Shown: positions 34,174-45,424, counted from the stretch's first letter. The stretch is DNA of 64,000 bases from Hydrangea macrophylla (GCA_033977485.1 CM066982.1:38108218-38172217), one strand, 5' to 3'. Translations and numbers: made by a program. Notes: generated by a model from the letters alone, not told the origin.

Positions 34174-34869
34174 TCATGTCAGGGTTGCTAGGGAATCGGC
34201 TAACTGGTTTTCCTCTCGAGGGAGGTAGTAGAATGATATCTTCTTGAATTGTTCTTTCAAACTCTCCAAATAGTCATGGTATGGCCTCAACTTCTCGTGT
34301 TTCACCCTCCAATCTCCCCGCACTTGGGATATGATCAAATTGGAATCTCCGAACACACCTACCTTTTTAACTTTTAAGGCCAGCGCTGCCTCCATTCCCA
34401 CTATGCATGCTTCATACTCTGCTATGTTATTGGTCGAGTTGTATTTAAGCTTGACGGCCAATGGGGTAGGGGTTCCATCAGGTGCTACAAGGATAACCCC
34501 AACTCCGTAGCCTAGTTGATTGGCAGCCCCATCGAAATACATCCTCCACAGATCTTCCCTTAACTCCATCACTCCTTCGTCAGGGAATTTGAATTCTCCA
34601 TTCTCCCTAGTTTCCATGGCGAAGTCAGCCAGGTACTCGGCAATGGCTCTCCCCTTGATAGACTTGGAGGTGACATATCTGATATCAAACTCTGCTAGCA
34701 TCATGGTCCATCGGGAAATCCTACTGGTCAAGGTGGGTTTTTCAAACAGGTATTTGAGCGGATCCATTCGGGAGATTAAGATCACGGGGAAGGCTAACAT
34801 ATAATGCCTAAGGCGACGGGTACACCAAACTAAGGCCCAACATGCCTTTTCTAAAGGTGAGTATTTCAA
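34174..34869 (-). pseudogene. rnh: RNase H and second archaeal-type RNase H of C
   Basis: The N-terminal part is the end of the usual Ty3/gypsy RNase H (SPLEKACWALVWCTRRLRHY, then a connection-like region with ISRWTMMLAEFDI). From about residue 115 a separate RNase H fold appears, with WRMYFDGAANQ, NNIAEYEACIVG, VFGDSNLIISQV and REENQLADSLA. The D, E, D and D positions of an active site can be recognised. A dual RNase H with this archaeal-type second copy is a mark of the Tat lineage. The open part ends in TGA at 34174. Confidence 0.88.
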
Positions 34870-34935
34870 CTAGTATCCGGTCATCCTTTTGCTCAAATAA
34901 TAAATGGCCTTTTCTACGTGTCCTTCTTCTCCTTC

Positions 34936-35694
34936 TTAGGCCAACATGCATCCCATTAAATCTTCGGTCACAGAAAGGTACAGCAGCAGAGGCTTCCCTG
35001 GTGAAGGGGGTGACTGGACAGGTGGGTTTTGGAGGTAAGTTTTGATCTTATCGAAGGCTTTCTGACACAAGGTATCCCACTCGAACTTCTCTCCATTTCT
35101 GAGTAATTTAAATAGTGGGTCGCAGGTCATGGTGAGTTTTGAGATAAATCGGCTTATGAATTGTATTCTACCCAGGAACCCCCTCAGGTCTTTTTCATTC
35201 TTGGGTGGTTGTATTTCGACTATGGCTTTTATCTTGGTCGGGTCTACTTCGATCCCCCTCTGAGTAATAAGGAACCCTAACAATTTTCCTGTGGTGACTC
35301 CGAAGGTACATTTCTGTGGGTTCAGTCTCATCCTAAACTCCCTTAACCTTCCGAAGAACTTCCTCAGAGCCTCCAAGTGACCTCCAGATTTCACAATCAT
35401 ATCATCCGCATACACTTCCACCTCTTTATGGATCATGTCGTGCAACAATGTGGTAGTGGCCCGCAGATATGTTGCTCCTGCATTATTGAGCCCAAATGGC
35501 ATCACCCTATAGCAGTATGTTCCCCACGACGTGATAAAAGTGGTTTTCTCTCTATCTTCCGGTGCCATCAGGATCTGGTTATAGCCAGAGAATCCATCCA
35601 TAAAGGACAGGAGCTCATGTCCGGCGGTGTTATCAACGACGACGTCGATATGTGGTAAAGGGAAATAATCTTTAGGGCTTGCTTTGTTTAGATC
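34936..35694 (-). pseudogene. rt: Reverse transcriptase palm and thumb of C, start of RNase H
   Basis: Contains FMDGFSGYNQILMAPEDREK, MPFGLNNAGATYLRA and the catalytic YADDMIVKS, followed by LGFLITQRGIEVDP and the thumb/connection FLGRIQFISRFI. YADD is intact. It ends at a TAA (34936), and a TAG follows shortly before the RNase H segment. An in-frame TGA at 35692-35694 separates it from the fingers. Confidence 0.88.
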
Positions 35695-36123
35695 TCAAAA
35701 ATCAACGCAAACCCTAACACGACCATCCTTTTTCGGGACAGGCACTATATTGGCGACCCATTCTGGATACTCAGTGACCATTAAGAATCTGGCTCTTAAC
35801 TGCTTTTCAACCTCCTCTTTGACTTTAAGTGCCCATTTAGGCCGCATTCGCCTCAATTTTTGTTTTACTGGTTTAGAATTTGGGAAAATGGGGATGTGGT
35901 GTTGGACTATCCCTGGATCAATGCCTGGCATATCATTATAAGACCATGCAAAAACATCTTTGAATTCATTTAATAGCTTGATTAATTCTTCGCTTTCTTC
36001 TTTGCCAAGTGTAGAGCCGATAAAGACATTTTGAAGATTATTTTCATTTCCTAGATTAATTGTTAGAGTGTCCTCAATGACTTTACATGCAGATTCATTT
36101 TCTTTTTCAATTAATTTTTGCAA
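35695..36123 (-). pseudogene. rt: Reverse transcriptase fingers of C
   Basis: Has KLIEKENESACKVIED, then FAWSYNDMPGIDPGIVQHH and KPVKQKLRRMRPKWALKVKEE, and ends in PVPKKDGRVRVCVDF with a TGA directly after. These are the usual first motifs of Ty3/gypsy reverse transcriptase. The remnant of H at 59525-59569 corresponds to its first residues. Confidence 0.88.
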
Positions 36124-36153
36124 CTCAAAAGGTATTTCATGATCATCACATTT

Positions 36154-37014
36154 TTAGGCAGAATCAGTCATGCTTTCATTAATTTTCTTCAGAGTGATTA
36201 CAACAGACATGGAAATTGAAAGACGCCTCATTTGGGCCATTACAGACTTTGGGTGTGGGGGAAACCTATCACTAGACTCAAAAACCCACTCTCTCTTGTT
36301 CTCTCCTCTCAGATCGATGATGAAGCGTTCTTCCAGATCCCCAGTCTTGGTAATTTCTTCCATCTCTTCTTTCTCGGCCCTTCCCTTGTCGGTCTCCCTC
36401 TGGTCTTCTTCATCTTCCTCACTCTCGGCAGCTTCCTCCACCAGACCTTCAACGTATTCCCCCTTGGCCTTTCCATGATCTGCTTTCATAACCTCTGTGC
36501 TCCCTTCGCCCAATAGATCTTTCATGACCGAGCCGTCTAACGCACTAATCCAATATTTGGCAGTGACCGACTTGGCAGGCAGCTGCAAGTATGGATCTTC
36601 ATATACAGAAAACTCGTGGGGAAAGAAAATCTCAAACCCTGGCTTTAAACATTTATCTTTCTGGTCCACCCATGGCTCTGGGAAGCCGCAAAAGGGGAAA
36701 TCTTCTCCTTCCTTCATAAAATATCCATTGAGCGTCTTTAGGTAAGGGTCTAGTGGTGCATCGACGGCCTTCTTCTTTTCCTTCTGCCCTTTCTTGGATG
36801 GTTGGTACCCTAGACCATGAGTGTGAGTCTGAGTAGGGATTTTTGGAAATTCTGGTAGGCCTTGGTGGTTCTTTCCCAACTCTAATCGTGGAAAGAAACC
36901 CATTCTCTTCATGATTCCTGCGACTAACGGGCTTGCGTATTGGTCAAAGTAAAGAGGCAGAAATTCTTTTGGCTTTTCTTCTTCAATCATGCCGACGAAC
37001 TCGAACCCTCCCAT
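36154..37014 (-). pseudogene. Region between protease and reverse transcriptase of C
   Basis: 286 codons with LPLYFDQYASPLVAGIMKRM, a conserved basic/hydrophobic block also found in H at 58813-58995, then an acidic linker with many Glu residues, and PHPKSVMAQMRRLSIS. This long spacer is typical of Ogre polyproteins, where an intron has been described between protease and reverse transcriptase. I do not see a clear intron here. Confidence 0.75.
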
Positions 37015-37236
37015 GCTTGCTTCTTTTTCTTGCAGCTGTAATTCTAGAACCGATGCGCTTGACGAAGTTTCAAACGAACGAATCTAGCTATCCCCGAGGA
37101 TGTCGCAGACTTTGCCCTTCCAAACACATTTGACCTTCTGATGAATGGTGGACAGTATGGCACCCAAGCTATCCAACCATAGCCTCCCTAGGAATAAATT
37201 AAAAGAGGCGGGGATGTCGATGATTTGAAATTCGGC

Positions 37237-37890
37237 TTATTTATCCACTAGTCCGATGACTAGATTAAGAGAGATGATACCCATGACTACTCTCTGAGTG
37301 TTGTCATATGCCCTGACCTTTTGTTGGGACGGCACGAAGGACGATTCATCTAAAACCATCCGTTTGGCTGTTCGAAAGGGGCATACATTCAGAGTAGACC
37401 CGTTGTCAACGAGACAAGCGGGTACTGTGTTCCCCAAACATTCAACAGTGACATACAACGACTTGTTGAGCATGGGTCCTCCGGGGGGCGCGTCATTTAA
37501 AGAAAAGGTAATAGCCAAGTTCAGAATTCTGCCAATCATTCCCACGATATCTTCCGGTGCTGTGTTGATGGGAACATCAGATTGGTTTAAGGCATCCAAC
37601 ACTACCTGCCTATGGCGTTTTGATGCTATCAGCAACCCCCAAATGGTGATATTGGCCTGAGTTTTCTTCATCTGCTTTAGAACCCTGTCTTCTTCTTCTT
37701 CTTCATTCATTTTCCCTTTTCGCTTGTCTAACTCCCTCCCTGGATGATCTTCCTCCAGCTCATGCGGTTTAAAGTGTCTGCCTGACCGAGTTAAATGATT
37801 GACTTCCTTCCTTGTCCATAGATTATCAACTTCTGGATCACCCTTCAAGGTATCCTCCACCATCTCTGTTTCTTTGTCGCTCTCGTCCAA
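37237..37890 (-). pseudogene. pro: Protease of element C with acidic linker
   Basis: Acidic/basic linker to about residue 80, then the protease domain with LNKSLYVTVECLGNTVP, ACLVDNGSTLNVCPF (catalytic D in DNGS) and RAYDNTQRVVMGIISLNL, ending at a TAA. It lies in a different frame from gag (shift between 37890 and 37934), so the copy is broken. Confidence 0.83.
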
Positions 37891-37931
37891 AGATCATCTT
37901 CTACCTGGCCCACGCCTCGACCGTTACTCCC

Positions 37932-38114
37932 TTACACCCACCAGTCTGACTGTTCTATTTCGCTCTTCTTCGACTGATCTTCGAAAGCACAGATTGTCGA
38001 ATCCTTGGGCAGCTGGTATGGCTTTCTTGGTGTCCCGGCCTTAGTGATTAGCCTAGACGGATCGAAGGTTGCTTCGTCTATCCCCAAGAAATAAAGGCCC
38101 TGCGGTGGTGGCAC
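37932..38114 (-). pseudogene. Gag-protease linker of C
   Basis: Open 60-codon piece with GLYFLGIDEATFDPSRLITK, in the same frame as gag (38214-39554) and separated from it by one TAA. A further TAA ends it. Confidence 0.65.
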
Positions 38115-38213
38115 AGCTTGATGATTCGGAAGCGGGTTCCTAGTAACATTTGGAGTTTTGGTAGCTGGTTCTGAAATTACTTTGTTATCAATGAGGTTCT
38201 GGATTTCATGCCT

Positions 38214-39554
38214 TTATCTCATACACCGATCCGCTGAGTGACCCTTCTGCTGATGAAATTTGCAGAAGAGGTCCCCTTGGAAATTTGGCGGAAGTGGACT
38301 TGGCAGAGGCCGAGGTTCCAACTGACGGAGATGCCCCTTTGCTAACAGTCTATCGAGGGCAGTTGATAGTGACACTCCCAAATCTGAGAACTTCCTTGGT
38401 GCTTTGTCTCTTCCTCTCCTTGGTGTTATATCAAATCTCCTTTCTGGCCCATTCAGTGCATTGACATCGGTGGGGCCAGAGTGACCCCCCATTTGTCCTC
38501 CGTTGGACCCATAGTTTGGTCTCCTGTACCAGTTTGGTTGCTCTTCTTTCTTGATTACCCCCTCTTGGATCGCATCCTCTATCCTTGTCCCGACATCGAA
38601 AACCTCAGCAAAGGTGTTGATCGACTGGAATCTCATCTTTTCTTGGTACACTGGCTGTAGATTCTTCATCAGCATTCGGATCTGGTCCTTCTCAAACGGC
38701 CTTTGTACCATTTTAGCTGCCTTTCCCCTCCATCTGCTCAGGTATTCGGCGAATGATTCTTTGTTCCCTTGCCTAGTGGTCTCCAAATCTCGGACAGTGA
38801 CATCTAAATCTTGATTGTACTCGTATTGTGCTACAAATGCTTTGATCACTTCCTCCCACACCCTGGTTTTGCTTGGTTCGAGAGTAAGATACCAGGATAA
38901 AGCAGCCCCAGTCAAAGTCTGTTGGAATAGGACTGCCATCATGGTTGTGCTTAGTCCGCTTGGCTGAAAGGCGCCTATGCACATTTGAACATGGCTACGA
39001 GGATTGCCGATCACGTCGAATTTATAAAAAACTGGCATCTTGAAGCCGGCTGGCAGCGTCTCGTGGACTCCGTCGTATAGACCTTCCAACTCCATCAGAT
39101 AGGTATTAACTCCCTGAGCCATGCGCATTACCCTTTCCAACTTCTCTATTTTCTCGGTCCATAACTTCTCTTTCTCAGCTTTCTCTCTGTCTCTGTTGGC
39201 CCGTAGTGCATCAGTCCATTGTGCCTCCTGATCATCGAACCAATCTCCTTCCCCTCCTCCCAAAGGTGGGTCCATAACAGGCAGAATTACAGGTGGTGGC
39301 CGGCGATTCAGCTCTTCTATCATCCCCATCATGCGGTTCATGTTTTTGGCCTGTCGCCTCATCTGCTCCGCTTGTTGTTCTACCAGTGTCCTTAACCCAA
39401 CTATTTCTTCGTTGTTTCTTTCTTCGGCCATGTCAGCGTATTCTCTTCTTACCAGCCTCACCGTGGGATCCCTAAACCACGCTTGATTTGATGTTGATGC
39501 TATTTTTGCCCCTACAACAAATTTTGAAATTTTATTTTTAAACTTTTTGCCCAC
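38214..39554 (-). pseudogene. gag: Gag of element C (Tat/Ogre type)
   Basis: 446 codons. The first residues are basic (MGKKFKNKISKFVVG), followed by a helical region with QQAEQMRRQAKNMNRMMGMI. The capsid core has LTGAALSWYLTLEPSKTRVW and YNQDLDVTVRDLETTRQGN. The C-terminal knuckle FCKFHQQKGHSADRC uses C-x2-H-x4-H-x4-C. The stop at 38214 (TAA) lies immediately after this knuckle, in the same frame as the linker downstream, so it probably arose by point mutation. The corresponding region of H has the same arrangement. Confidence 0.88.
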
Positions 39555-40657
39555 TTTCTTTTGTCAAACAAAGACACATTTTTTTTAAAAGACGTTTTGG
39601 TAAAAAAAAAAACTTTCTTTTATATGTCACACGGATGCAATGCATGTGTGTATGTGTGTGCCTATTCTATATGCCAAAGAAAAGAAAATCCTAATCCTAA
39701 CACATAAACATATAAGCACACAAAATCTTCACCCATGTCAAGTGCGCTAATTTTTCCTCTCATTGTGATCCTACTACCCTCTCAGAGGTTGGATATTCAA
39801 AATTTTTCAAAATTCATTTGAAAAACTTTCCTTGAATGGTAAAAAGATTTTGAAAACAATGCTTGAGATTGCTTTTTGAGAATGAGGATGTTAAACATTC
39901 TTTTACAAAAATAATTTCAAGAATTTTCGAATTTTTCGTTTGAAGATGATCAAGTGAAATATGCCTTAACAAAGGTTAGTTTGGGAATTTTAATTGAAAG
40001 GAGAAAAAGATTTTTTTGTTTTTGAAAGGGTGATCGAAAACCTTGGGGAAAAAATTTGTTTACTTTTAAAAACTCTTTGGGTAGGGGGATCACATGACCG
40101 GATTGTCACCGTACTTTTCATGAACTTGGATACATACAAGGTCAATGATGCTTAGCTAAACATGATATAAGAAATATAATCTTATAATCAAGGTTCGGCA
40201 TGTTCTCCAAATGTCATGGAACATGAGGATAAATTGCTAAAAGGTGATTAAGAGATTATACATCTTTCATCAAGCAAGTATCGTCATCATCTCAAGTAAT
40301 CCCTTCCGGGCATACAAAACTTCCTAGCATATAACCCTAATCAAGAGATGATTTCCTAAGATTGAAAGGTTCTATAGAAACTACTATGCAAAAGCTGGGT
40401 TTTGATCAAATAAGGGACCCTTGACACACATCCGATAGGATGCTTAATATACCAAATCACGGTACGAGATAAAGGGTGATCACACAGTCCCATGATGACT
40501 TGACCGACCGGGTTGCCCCGAACCTCCAAGATCATACTTCCGTGCAATTGACTGGCTGGACATGCAAGTGAAATGAAACAGGCACACAAAGATTAATTAA
40601 TTCAATTAAAAGGATATTTTTCAAGTCTAATCCTCGAGTGAACCCAAAATCAGAATT
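39555..40657 (-). other. Leader of element C
   Basis: About 1.1 kb between primer site and gag. Short open frames have no recognisable domain. No separate ORF1, known from some Ogre elements before gag, could be found. Confidence 0.55.
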
Positions 40658-40707
40658 CTGGTCTGCGAAACCAGAGATTCTGGGTTCGATCCCCAGCAGA
40701 GTCGCCA
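40658..40707 (+). other. tRNA-Arg 3' half at the primer site of C
   Basis: On the plus strand the sequence folds as the 3' half of a tRNA: anticodon stem CTGGT/ACCAG (40658-40662, 40670-40674) with loop CTGCGAA (anticodon GCG), variable bases 40675-40679, T arm CTGGG-TTCGATC-CCCAG (40680-40696), acceptor strand CAGAGTC, discriminator G and CCA (40705-40707). Only the last 18 bases are the normal primer site (minus strand TGGCGACTCTGCTGGGGA); the other 32 bases are extra tRNA sequence. No 5' half or D arm is present, so this is not a tRNA gene. Three bases separate it from the LTR at 40711. Confidence 0.88.
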
Positions 40708-42925
40708 GATTGTGGATATCGCAATTTTCCCTACCCACAACTTTTCTTTTAAAGTTCTTTTAAAATTTCAAATTCAAAACAAATGAGTCGCCACTTAATT
40801 TTTAAAAGGAAAATTAAGAAACCATTTTAAAAGCAACTGATCTTTTGCGAAACCAAAGATTAACTAGGTCGGGGGACTATGGAATGAGAAGGGAAGGAAC
40901 CCATCGGACTAAAACACCCCTTCTCATCCTATCTCGCGATAGGCCTATACTTAACATCCTTTCAAAAGCCACGTAATTTAAGTAGCAAGCAACATGATAT
41001 GCAATAAAGAACAAGAGAACTTACCCGGGATCCAGTCGCAAACATTAAATGTGCAATGCATGCGATTAAATAAAACCTAGGAAAAGAGTCTCGAATGCAC
41101 ATATATACATGTAAGGCAAAATCTTAATTCTAATGCGTCGCGCATAAATATCAAGAAAATTGATAAAATCAAGAAATTAAAATAAGCTAAGAGGGATTCA
41201 AGAAGTCATACCTTAATAGCGCTGCAAAACAAAGGGTTAGTCCACATGGTTTGCTAGATATGAAGTTAGAAATAACAATCCTAAATTTCTAGCTTAAATC
41301 TATCAAATATAATTAAATCTAAAGCAACTAAGTCCTAATTACAAGTGTCAAGCCATATGGATGAATATGTACATGAACAAGAATAAATTGTGAAATACTC
41401 GGTGATTTAGATCACTTAAACTTAAATTCAAGCTTAACTAATCATTATTGAAACATGGTTTGACCCTTAACTTATGAAAATATCATCTAGGCCATTATTC
41501 ACTAGATTGATTAAAACTATTTGGTGAATTCTGAATATTGCTGAGAGCAGATCATAACTTTAAAGAAATAAAAAGCATGGTTCCCGTGGTTTGATCTTGA
41601 TGAATTTTGGACACAAGATGCCTCTGTATGTCTAGTTGTTAACCCAAAAAAGAAATCAAAGTTTCAACGGTTGGATCTCTGGGAATTGGACAAAAACCAG
41701 ACATCACTCAGCATTCTACAACCTTCTGTCCAGAGTTCTTGCACGATTTTCTAAAATTAGCAAAAAGATCATAAATGATTCGTTCTTTTTAGGGTGACTT
41801 CCTAACACATTAATCTACTTAGAAAAAATGATTTTGGGTCACAAATACTTTATTAAGGTTCTGATTTACTTATTTCAAAAGAGTGTTACTGTTCTGAAAA
41901 TCTGGACAGATTATAGTGACTTCACAAAGCTCATGACCAAACCACTCTAAACATGAAATCTCCTTAAAACAAAAATCACAGAGGTAAAACATTGTGTTAT
42001 TGACACTTTCCCGTTGGTTTCATTCAGTTTCAACGATCTGATTTCGAACTAAAAATCTTTGATCAAAAACAGTTGGTGAACTCACTGTTTTCATTTGTCA
42101 AGTTCAACTTTTATTTGTTAACCCCAACTATTAAACCATGAAGTTGGATTTAAACTACACCATTTTTTCCTACCATTTGATGGTCATTGAAGGCTAAAGA
42201 CTTTTATATTTGTAGATTTCAAATGAAGTATGAATGGACTTCATGAAATCTCAAGATAATGAATCTAAACCATGGAGATGGGCTTAGACTCAAACTACTT
42301 TCTCCTACCACTTGATGGTCATTGGAGATGAAGATACGACTAATACTCATGAGCTTTCATGAATCTCAAGAGAGAAGTAGAAATAAACATAGCTAATACC
42401 CATAGGTTTTCAAGGAATATGGAAGAGGATTCCATGAAACCTTAAGTTAAAGAATCCCAAACCATGGTGGGGGTTTAGATTCATTTACTTGCTCTTATAT
42501 AAAGGATGATCAACATTGACTCTCATAGGGGAGCACAAGCTCACATGGAATAAAGGGATCCAACTCATGAGATTCAAGTGAAGTATGGAAGACTTCCAAG
42601 AATCTCAAGTGAGAAGTATAAACAAAGAAGAAGAAAAGAAGGAACTAAAAGAAAAAGACAATTAAAGTTTGCAAGTTCCCTAATAAAACTTCTAAACAAA
42701 GGTTAATCAAAAGACTAAGTAGTTTTAAGATTAGAAGTGCAAAAGAATGAAGAAAAACAACTTGTGGTTAGAGGATCACCTCCAAACTATCCTCAAAGCT
42801 TCCCTCCTTTGAAGATCTTCCAAGCTCTTCTCTCTTAAAAATGTGTTAGTGTGGTGGTAGTTGCTTCGTGTGTATTTTTGTTGTTGTTGTTGTGTATAGG
42901 TTGTCTATCCTCCCAAGGAAGATCC

Positions 42926-42938
42926 TCCTTTTATAGAC
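42926..42938 (-). promoter_or_regulatory. Probable TATA box of the C 5' LTR
   Basis: Minus strand TCTATAAAAGGAGG, conserved with the 3' LTR. This copy would drive genomic RNA of C. Confidence 0.6.
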
Positions 42939-43063
42939 AAAATTACCAAGTATTCTCAGTGAATTCGGAGTAAAAGACAGGTATAAACATCTCATTTGGT
43001 GGTACAATACGTACTTCCTGAAAACAAACAGACTGCTGCAGAAGGCGGCAGTTAAAAGAATTT

Positions 43064-43345
43064 ACGGCAGTCAGTGGATGCCGCTGCGGCACTCCGTGAC
43101 AACCGCAACGGCAGTCAGTGACTGCCGCGCGGCATTTAGTGAGAGCCGTTTAAAAATACCGATTGCCGCGTTTTAGTCAAAAATTGCTTTTCCATTTTTT
43201 TTTGTTTTATATGCATACATGTACATATTGTACCACAAAATACGGACTGTTAAAGCAAACGACATTCAGAAATTGTCGGCGCCACTCAGTAAGTGCCAGT
43301 ACGGCATTCTGTGACTGCCGTACGGCACTCACTGAGTGCCGCAAA
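43064..43345. promoter_or_regulatory. Palindrome array in the C 5' LTR
   Basis: Two groups (43064-43150 and 43260-43345) of CGGCA-TCAGTGA-TGCCG units at about 21-22 bp. The best unit is TACGGCACTCACTGAGTGCC at 43321-43340. Same position relative to the TATA box as in the 3' LTR. Confidence 0.78.
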
Positions 43346-43624
43346 CAACTGCTGTGTGCCAATTTTTGTTAAACTTCCCCTTTTTGGGTCTTCCTTTTCT
43401 CTTTTTTCTTAAGAAAACTTATTTTCGAAGATCTTTTCCTAAAGTGATGTTTTATACCTGAATTCTCCTAAATACCTAGTATTTCCTTCTGTGAAAATTT
43501 TACCGCGTTTTGAGAACTTTCTGAAGAGCTTGGAACACTTCGAATCTTTCGGTCCTTGTCATCATCGGATATGGAGGTGACACTCTACTTAATTCGACGT
43601 TTGGTCAAAATCGGGGTGTCTACA

Positions 43625-43758
43625 CCATCGTGGGAATGATTAAGCTAAAAATTGAAGTTGGACCATTGAACAAAGAAGCTGAATTCCAAGTGATTGATAT
43701 TCTAGCTAGCTTCAATCTGCTATTGGGACGTCTGTGGTAACCTATAAATGATGCAGTC
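43625..43758 (+). pseudogene. pro: Protease of H, middle fragment between C and D
   Basis: Directly continues the sense of 13880-14114: GMIKLKIEVGPLNKEAEFQV, then LASFNLLLGRLW with a stop, the end of the Tat protease domain. It begins with the CCATC duplication of C and ends with CAGTC, the duplication of D. Only about 130 bp of H remain between two large insertions. Confidence 0.85.
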
Positions 43759-44011
43759 TGACAAGTGGGGGTATTTGTAAAATACAACCGCCCAAAAAGA
43801 GGAAAATACACTAGAAAAGTATACAATTCCCCTGTTTATCTGCAGTTTGAATTACAATACTAGTTTCTACACAAATTGATTAAACTATGATAAGTGGTAT
43901 TGTTTTAGTGATTATTTGTGCAGATTATTGCTGCTGTATATAAGAATGAAGAATGTTGATAACAGGAAGTGCTTGGTCCTGATGAAGACAATGCAAAGCT
44001 GAAATACAGTG

Positions 44012-44122
44012 TTCGAGCGATCGAGAAGGTTTCGAGCGATCGACATTTCGATCGATCGAGTGGAGTTCAAGCGATCGAAGTTTCTGGAAGTTCAATCGAT
44101 CGAGAGTTGTTCGATCGATCGA
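44012..44122. promoter_or_regulatory. Paired TTCGATCGATCGA array 1 in the D LTR
   Basis: Six copies of TTCGA(T/G)CGATCGA-like sequence start at 44012, 44031, 44047, 44066, 44091 and 44110, which gives three pairs with 19 bp inside each pair and 16 or 25 bp between pairs. It ends about 70 bp before GCTATATAC at 44191. The copy in the 3' LTR is 57020-57130. Confidence 0.88.
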
Positions 44123-44190
44123 AGATGCCTTTTATCAGATTATTTGCGTATGCAGCAGAAACGGGTTTTGAACCCTAGCATTAGGTTTAG

Positions 44191-44199
44191 GCTATATAC
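44191..44199 (+). promoter_or_regulatory. Candidate TATA box of the D LTR
   Basis: GCTATATAC downstream of array 1, in the same order (array, then TATA) as in the related element E. An alternative, GTATATAAG at 43936, lies upstream of the array, so the true start is uncertain. Confidence 0.45.
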
Positions 44200-44619
44200 A
44201 ATCATTTTGTAAACGTCCAAGAGGACGCAAATACTTTGTTTCATCAGTTTTCATAGAGGATAGAGAGTTTTTCTTTATGGTTTTGTAGGTTTAATCAAGA
44301 TTTACCATTGTAGCTTGGATTCTTGAAGTTTAATAGTAGTTTCTTCGTTCCAGGTTACTTCGTTTTATTTCTGCTTACATTCTGCACTTATTCATTCGTA
44401 GTTTAACCTTTGATATTGTAGTATTACATGCTAGATAAATTAAAATCCTTGATTTTTATAGTTTTAATGAAAATTTTCCAAACAAACATGCCTTTAATGA
44501 ACTTTTACTTTAAAAATAAATCTGAGACTTCCCAGACCATGTCTGAGTAGTCCGGGGTTGGGAAATCGCGATGAAACCGTGATTTCAGACCTCTGCCATG
44601 CAATATCTTTATTCCTGTG

Positions 44620-44739
44620 TTCGATCGATCGAATGTAGTTCGATCGATCGGAACAGAGACATAGTCGAGCGATCGAAGATATTTCGATCGATCGAGAGAT
44701 GACGAAGTTCGATAGATCGAAAGCGCGTCGATCGATCGA
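44620..44739. promoter_or_regulatory. Paired TTCGATCGATCGA array 2 in the D LTR
   Basis: Six copies start at 44620, 44639, 44664, 44683, 44708 and 44727: steps of 19, 25, 19, 25, 19 bp. Because the motif is self-complementary each pair can also form a hairpin with a short loop. The copy in the 3' LTR is 57627-57746. Confidence 0.88.
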
Positions 44740-45406
44740 GACCTCAGATTCTTGAGGACACCTAATACAGTATTCCAAGACTTTCTGCTTTACTGATTCG
44801 TTATCAAACTGTCCCCAAATGCTCAGTTTGTCAAAACAGTCTTTAAACGTTAAGCCTTAAGGCATTTTCTTTCAATACATTTTGCAAACCACCCTCAATG
44901 CTAATACCATTGTAGGTGAGAGTCTTAACTATTGAATTAAACCACCTTTGTGTATTTCAAATTTAATTGTGATGATATAGTCCCGGCCATGAAAGGACTG
45001 TTGATTCTATATCCTTAGAGAAGTACGGGATACTGTAGAAGTTGCTCTCCGTTGAGTTTAATTGCATTTGCATGGTAGATGGTTGAGTCGTGGTGGATTC
45101 GCGTGATCCCAACACTTTCTTTTATTAAGAGAAAACATTTTCAAATCTTGTTTTAGTTAAATAGTTAATCATTAGTTTATTTAATTTAGTTACTTTTAAG
45201 TTTAGTAGTTGTTAATTGTAGAACTTTGTGTTCTACGCCTCTCTTGAAATATTGAATTTTCTTTTCTTTTTGAGTCTAATCTAAGTAATTCATCTCTCAT
45301 CCTTCCCTGTGGGATCGACCTGGTCTTACCAGTTACTACTTGCACGTCTACCTACACTTGGGTATAGCACACAAGCGCACACAGAAAAATATCCGTGTCA
45401 AGTTTT

Positions 45407-45424
45407 TGGCGCCGTTGCCGGGGA
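45407..45424 (+). other. Primer-binding site of D, tRNA-Asp type
   Basis: TGGCGCCGTTGCCGGGGA, six bases after the LTR, complementary to the 3' end of tRNA-Asp. Identical to the site of E. Confidence 0.92.

Larger units (their letters stand above)
14115..43624 (-). mobile_element. Element C: large Tat/Ogre-like retrotransposon with antisense accessory genes
   Basis: The LTRs at 14115-17113 (3') and 40711-43624 (5') begin TGTAGACACC and end TATCCACA on the minus strand. CCATC flanks both sides (14110-14114 and 43625-43629). The primer site lies beside the right LTR and a purine tract beside the left, so the element reads right to left. Order on the minus strand: LTR, primer site, leader, gag, protease, reverse transcriptase, RNase H, second RNase H, integrase, two antisense accessory genes, tandem repeats, purine tract, LTR. 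Without the nested element E it is about 21 kb, in the range of Ogre elements. The second RNase H and the gag knuckle variant support the Tat lineage. Stops and frameshifts in gag-pol show it is now inactive. Confidence 0.92.
40711..43624 (-). repeat. 5' LTR of element C
   Basis: 2914 bp, TGTGGATATC to GGTGTCTACA on the plus strand. Relative to the 3' LTR it lacks about 108 bp near 40959 but has small insertions (for example near 42025-42045 and a TTG expansion near 42885). TATA box at 42926-42938. Palindrome arrays at 43064-43150 and 43260-43345. CCATC at 43625-43629 is the target duplication. Confidence 0.92.
43759..45400 (+). repeat. 5' LTR of element D
   Basis: TGACAAGTGGGGG to CCGTGTCA. 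Two TATA-like sequences are present, GTATATAAG at 43936-43944 and GCTATATAC at 44191-44199. Paired arrays lie at 44012-44122 and 44620-44739. Short frames of about 70-90 codons in both LTRs arise from the arrays. Confidence 0.93.

Noticed and set aside
40658..40707. Functional tRNA-Arg gene
   Set aside because: The 5' half and D arm are missing, encoded CCA is present, and it lies exactly at the primer site of C.
43936..43944. GTATATAAG as the main TATA box of the D LTR
   Set aside because: It is a good match, but the related element E has the order array then TATA, which favours 44191; the choice stays open, so it was not listed as a separate feature.
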